DNA of 64,000 nt from Solirubrobacterales bacterium (GTDB lineage: Bacteria > Actinomycetota > Thermoleophilia > Solirubrobacterales > Solirubrobacteraceae). Shown here piece after piece: positions 61,793-64,000 of this stretch. Every line of letters begins with the position of its first letter. Position 1 is the stretch's first letter. Location: assembly GCA_019240115.1 (NCBI GenBank), contig JAFAYV010000053.1, positions 22,956-86,955 on the forward strand. The letters run 5' to 3'. Made by a program: the position numbers and the translations under genes. Under the pieces are notes generated by a model. The model was not told the origin of the DNA, ran no database searches, and saw only the letters and a list, made by a program, of their open reading frames with translations.

Positions 61793-61818
61793 CATGGATC
61801 GGCCCCCGGGGGCGTGCT

Positions 61819-62580
61819 ATGAGCGTGCTGCGCAGCCTAGAGAGCAAGATCGCCGGCCTCGTGGAGGGCACGTTCAGTCGTGCCTTCAAGTCCGAGGTGC
61901 GCCCGGTCGAGATCGCGCGCAAGCTCGCCCGCGAGATGGACGAGCACACGTCGCTGTCGCTGTCGCGGACCTACGTGCCCAACGAGTACCGGATCTACCT
62001 CTCCCCGCGCGACCGGGAGCGCTTCGCCGAGTTCGAGGAGGCGCTGCGCTCCGAGCTCGTCGGCTACCTGCTCGAGCACGCCCGGCGCGAGCAGCTCACG
62101 CTCACCTCCCGGCCGGTCGTTCAGTTCGCCACCGACGATCGTCTGCGCCTCGGCGAGTTCGGCATCCAGACCCGGGTCGCGGCGCCCCCGCCCGCCCGCG
62201 ACGACGAGCCCGAGCCGGCGCCGCACTCGGGCCGCACGATGGTCTACAGCACCGCCGGCCGGGTCGCCGAGCCGCTCGAGGAGCGTGCCCGGTCGGCCCA
62301 CCACTCGGCGCTGCTGCTGATGGACGGCAAGCGGCTCGTCGTCGGCCCCGCGGGCGTCACCCTGGGCCGCAGCCGGCGATGCGACGTCATGGTCGACGAT
62401 GCCAACGTCTCGCGCGCCCACGCCGAGATCCGACCCCGGGGAGGCTCCTGGGTCCTCTCCGACGTAGGCTCGACGAACGGCTCGCGCCTGAACGGCCAAC
62501 CCGTCGAGGAGCCCGAGGTGCTCAAGCCCGGCGACGAGATCGAGCTCGGCACCACCGTGCTGACCTTCGAGCTCGAGTAG
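61819..62580 (+). CDS. FhaA-like protein: N-terminal DUF3662 and C-terminal FHA domain
   Basis: A 253-residue protein. The N-terminus MSVLRSLESKIAGLVEGTFSRAFKSEVRPVEIARKLAREMDEH and VPNEYRIYLSPRDRERF are the DUF3662/FhaA N-domain. From about 170 the FHA domain reads VTLGRSRRCDVMVDDANVSRAHAEIRPRGGSWVLSDVGSTNGSRLNG, with the phosphothreonine-binding GR, SRxH and STNG motifs. In Actinobacteria FhaA binds kinase-phosphorylated partners in cell-wall control. Confidence 0.92.
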   Translation: MSVLRSLESKIAGLVEGTFSRAFKSEVRPVEIARKLAREMDEHTSLSLSRTYVPNEYRIYLSPRDRERFAEFEEALRSELVGYLLEHARREQLTLTSRPVVQFATDDRLRLGEFGIQTRVAAPPPARDDEPEPAPHSGRTMVYSTAGRVAEPLEERARSAHHSALLLMDGKRLVVGPAGVTLGRSRRCDVMVDDANVSRAHAEIRPRGGSWVLSDVGSTNGSRLNGQPVEEPEVLKPGDEIELGTTVLTFELE

Positions 62581-62599
62581 CCGCCTTTCGTCCTGTGCC

Positions 62600-63085
62600 A
62601 TGCTCCAGCCCGTCTCCGTAGGCCTGAAGTTCGGCTTCCTCGCCGTGCTCTATCTGTTCTTGATGTTCGTCGCGGTCGGCGCCCTGCGCGACCTGCGACG
62701 GGGACGGGGGGACGCGATGCGCGCCGAGCGCTGGCGGGAGAACGATGCGACCGGCATGTACCAGGCGGCCGAGCTCGACGGAGCCGGCGAGGACATCGAG
62801 CCCCGCCTGCTCGTCGAACGCGCGTCGGGCCACGAGTCGGGCGTCGCCTACGACCTCGCCGACGGGGCGACGCTCGGCCGCGGGGACGTCGAGATCCGCC
62901 TCGAGGACCCGTTCGCGTCCTCGCGCCACGCCCGCATCTCGCGCGAGGGAGCGTTGCTCGTGCTCGAGGACCTCGGCTCGACGAACGGCACCTATCTCAA
63001 CGAGGAACCGCTCTCGGGGCCCTCGCCGCTGCACGACGGCGACCGGATCCGGATCGGCGAGAGCGAGTTCTCCTACCTCGAGTAG
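62600..63085 (+). CDS. FhaB-like membrane FHA protein
   Basis: A 161-residue protein with one N-terminal membrane helix (LKFGFLAVLYLFLMFVAVGAL) and an FHA domain with ATLGRGDVEIRLEDPFASSRHARISREGALLVLEDLGSTNGTYLN. It resembles actinobacterial FhaB/FipA-linked proteins. The next gene starts immediately after its stop codon, so it is coupled with the PP2C phosphatase. Confidence 0.9.
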   Translation: MLQPVSVGLKFGFLAVLYLFLMFVAVGALRDLRRGRGDAMRAERWRENDATGMYQAAELDGAGEDIEPRLLVERASGHESGVAYDLADGATLGRGDVEIRLEDPFASSRHARISREGALLVLEDLGSTNGTYLNEEPLSGPSPLHDGDRIRIGESEFSYLE

Positions 63086-64000
63086 ATGCTCCGCGCCGTC
63101 GACATCGTCGTCAAGACCGACACCGGGCGCCAGCGCCGCGACAACGAGGACAACGCGTACGCCCGCGCGCCCCTGTTCGTCGTCGCTGACGGCATGGGCG
63201 GCGCTCAGGCCGGCGAGGTCGCCTCCGCGCTCGCGGTCGAGGAGTTCCGCCTCGGGCTGAGCGACGAGGGCCCGATCGAGCGGCGCCTCGTCGACCGGGT
63301 CCGGACCGCGAATCGCCGGATCTACGAGACCGCCCAGTCCGCCCACGAGCACGCCGGGATGGGCACGACGCTGACCGCGGCCTACCTCGACGACGACGAC
63401 CTCGTCGTCGCCCACGTCGGCGACAGCCGCGCCTACGTCTACCGCGACGGCGAGCTGTCGCGGTTGACCCAGGACCACTCGCTCGTCGAGGAACTCGTCC
63501 GCCGCGGCAAGCTGACCGAGGAGCAGGCGGCCGACCACCCGCAGCGCTCGATCATCACCCGCGCGCTCGGGATCGAGTCCGAGGTCGCGGTCGACACGTG
63601 GACGATCCCGGTGCGCGCCGACGACCTCGTCCTGCTGTGCTCCGACGGCCTGACCTCGATGATCGGCGAGGACGAGATCGCCGTCGTGCTGCAGTCCGAG
63701 TCAGACCTCGATCGCGCCGGCGAGCGGCTCATCGCCGAGGCCAACGCCGCCGGTGGGCGCGACAACATCACGGTGCTGCTGTTCCGCGTGCAGGACGTCG
63801 GCCACGGCGCGGGAATCGAGGATCAGCCGACCGCCGTGCACATCGCCAAGCCGGTCACCGACGCGGTCGTCCAGACCGACGCCGCCGGCGGGGCGACCAA
63901 GGCGCGCTCGGAGCGCTCCGAGCCGTCGCTGACGCGGATCGGCCCCGCGGCGAGCGCGACGCTGGCCGCGCCCGCAGGGGCGGCCACCGCGCCGCCGGCC
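63086..64000 (+). CDS. PP2C-family Ser/Thr phosphatase (3' end beyond window)
   Basis: The frame from ATG 63086 is open to the window edge. PP2C motifs are RRDNEDNAY (metal), LFVVADGMGGAQAGEVAS, GMGTTLTAAYLDDDDLVVAHVGDSRAYVYR, LTQDHSLVEELVRRGKL, RALG, LLCSDGLTSM and GGRDNITVLL, so the catalytic domain is complete within about 240 residues. It then continues as a disordered segment. It is the phosphatase that reverses the action of the neighbouring kinase. In PstP-type proteins a membrane helix and outer domain follow. Confidence 0.95.
   Translation, partial: MLRAVDIVVKTDTGRQRRDNEDNAYARAPLFVVADGMGGAQAGEVASALAVEEFRLGLSDEGPIERRLVDRVRTANRRIYETAQSAHEHAGMGTTLTAAYLDDDDLVVAHVGDSRAYVYRDGELSRLTQDHSLVEELVRRGKLTEEQAADHPQRSIITRALGIESEVAVDTWTIPVRADDLVLLCSDGLTSMIGEDEIAVVLQSESDLDRAGERLIAEANAAGGRDNITVLLFRVQDVGHGAGIEDQPTAVHIAKPVTDAVVQTDAAGGATKARSERSEPSLTRIGPAASATLAAPAGAATAPPA

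Overview
The window is a 64 kb piece of a very GC-rich actinobacterial chromosome spanning the replication-origin neighbourhood. Gene order (parB-parA-rsmG-jag-yidC-yidD-rnpA-rpmH on the minus strand, diverging from dnaA-dnaN-recF-dciA-gyrB-gyrA on the plus strand), pervasive GTG and TTG starts, ATGA/GTGA gene overlaps, parS sites and the kinase/phosphatase/FHA module point to an Actinobacteriota member. A Thermoleophilia/Solirubrobacterales-like lineage is my best guess, an inference from gene style and not from any search.

Layout. 1-3.7 kb: the end of an ornithine cyclodeaminase-like gene, a truncated FGGY kinase start, a short-chain dehydrogenase and a glycerol-3-phosphate dehydrogenase. 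3.7-16.5 kb: an aromatic catabolic region. It holds a phenylacetate-CoA-ligase-type enzyme with a tiny partner gene, a flavin/F420 oxidoreductase, a kynurenine-formamidase-type cyclase, a ThDP enzyme, a PaaX-type regulator, and a tightly coupled SDR / enoyl-CoA hydratase / RidA / acyl-CoA dehydrogenase / two-domain FAD-monooxygenase-OYE operon. Tryptophan 2,3-dioxygenase and an ABM-domain protein face it. Together these suggest tryptophan to anthranilate to 2-aminobenzoyl-CoA degradation.

16.7-35 kb: a surface-glycan or secondary-metabolite region. It holds a free-standing C-PCP-TE protein with a damaged condensation motif, three GT2 glycosyltransferases, two GMC oxidoreductases, an aldo/keto reductase, a polysaccharide deacetylase, a flippase, a secreted GH5-like protein, membrane proteins, an epimerase and an FkbM methyltransferase. 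A tRNA-Ile(GAT) follows at 35.13 kb.

35.2-50.4 kb: the origin/housekeeping block. Two exact parS sites sit in a 47-bp tandem duplication, and one contains the rsmG start codon. A third parS-like site and an array of TCCAC-core repeats occupy the rsmG-jag gap. DnaA has unusual residues in its box-reading motif. 50.5-55.2 kb: a sodium/proton antiporter operon with Mbh-like gene order (E-F-G-DUF4040-[MbhE+MnhB]-C-D) and a terminal lipoprotein.

55.2-56.0 kb: a gene-free but highly structured interval, containing a probable ncRNA, a long hairpin, and one copy of a hairpin repeat whose second copy lies at 58.5 kb. The two repeat copies differ by compensatory base changes. 56.0-64 kb: DUF2277, HNH endonuclease, pheA, DUF4446, a membrane-anchored CARDB-like protein, then a signalling module of Ser/Thr kinase, two FHA proteins and a PP2C phosphatase that runs off the window end.
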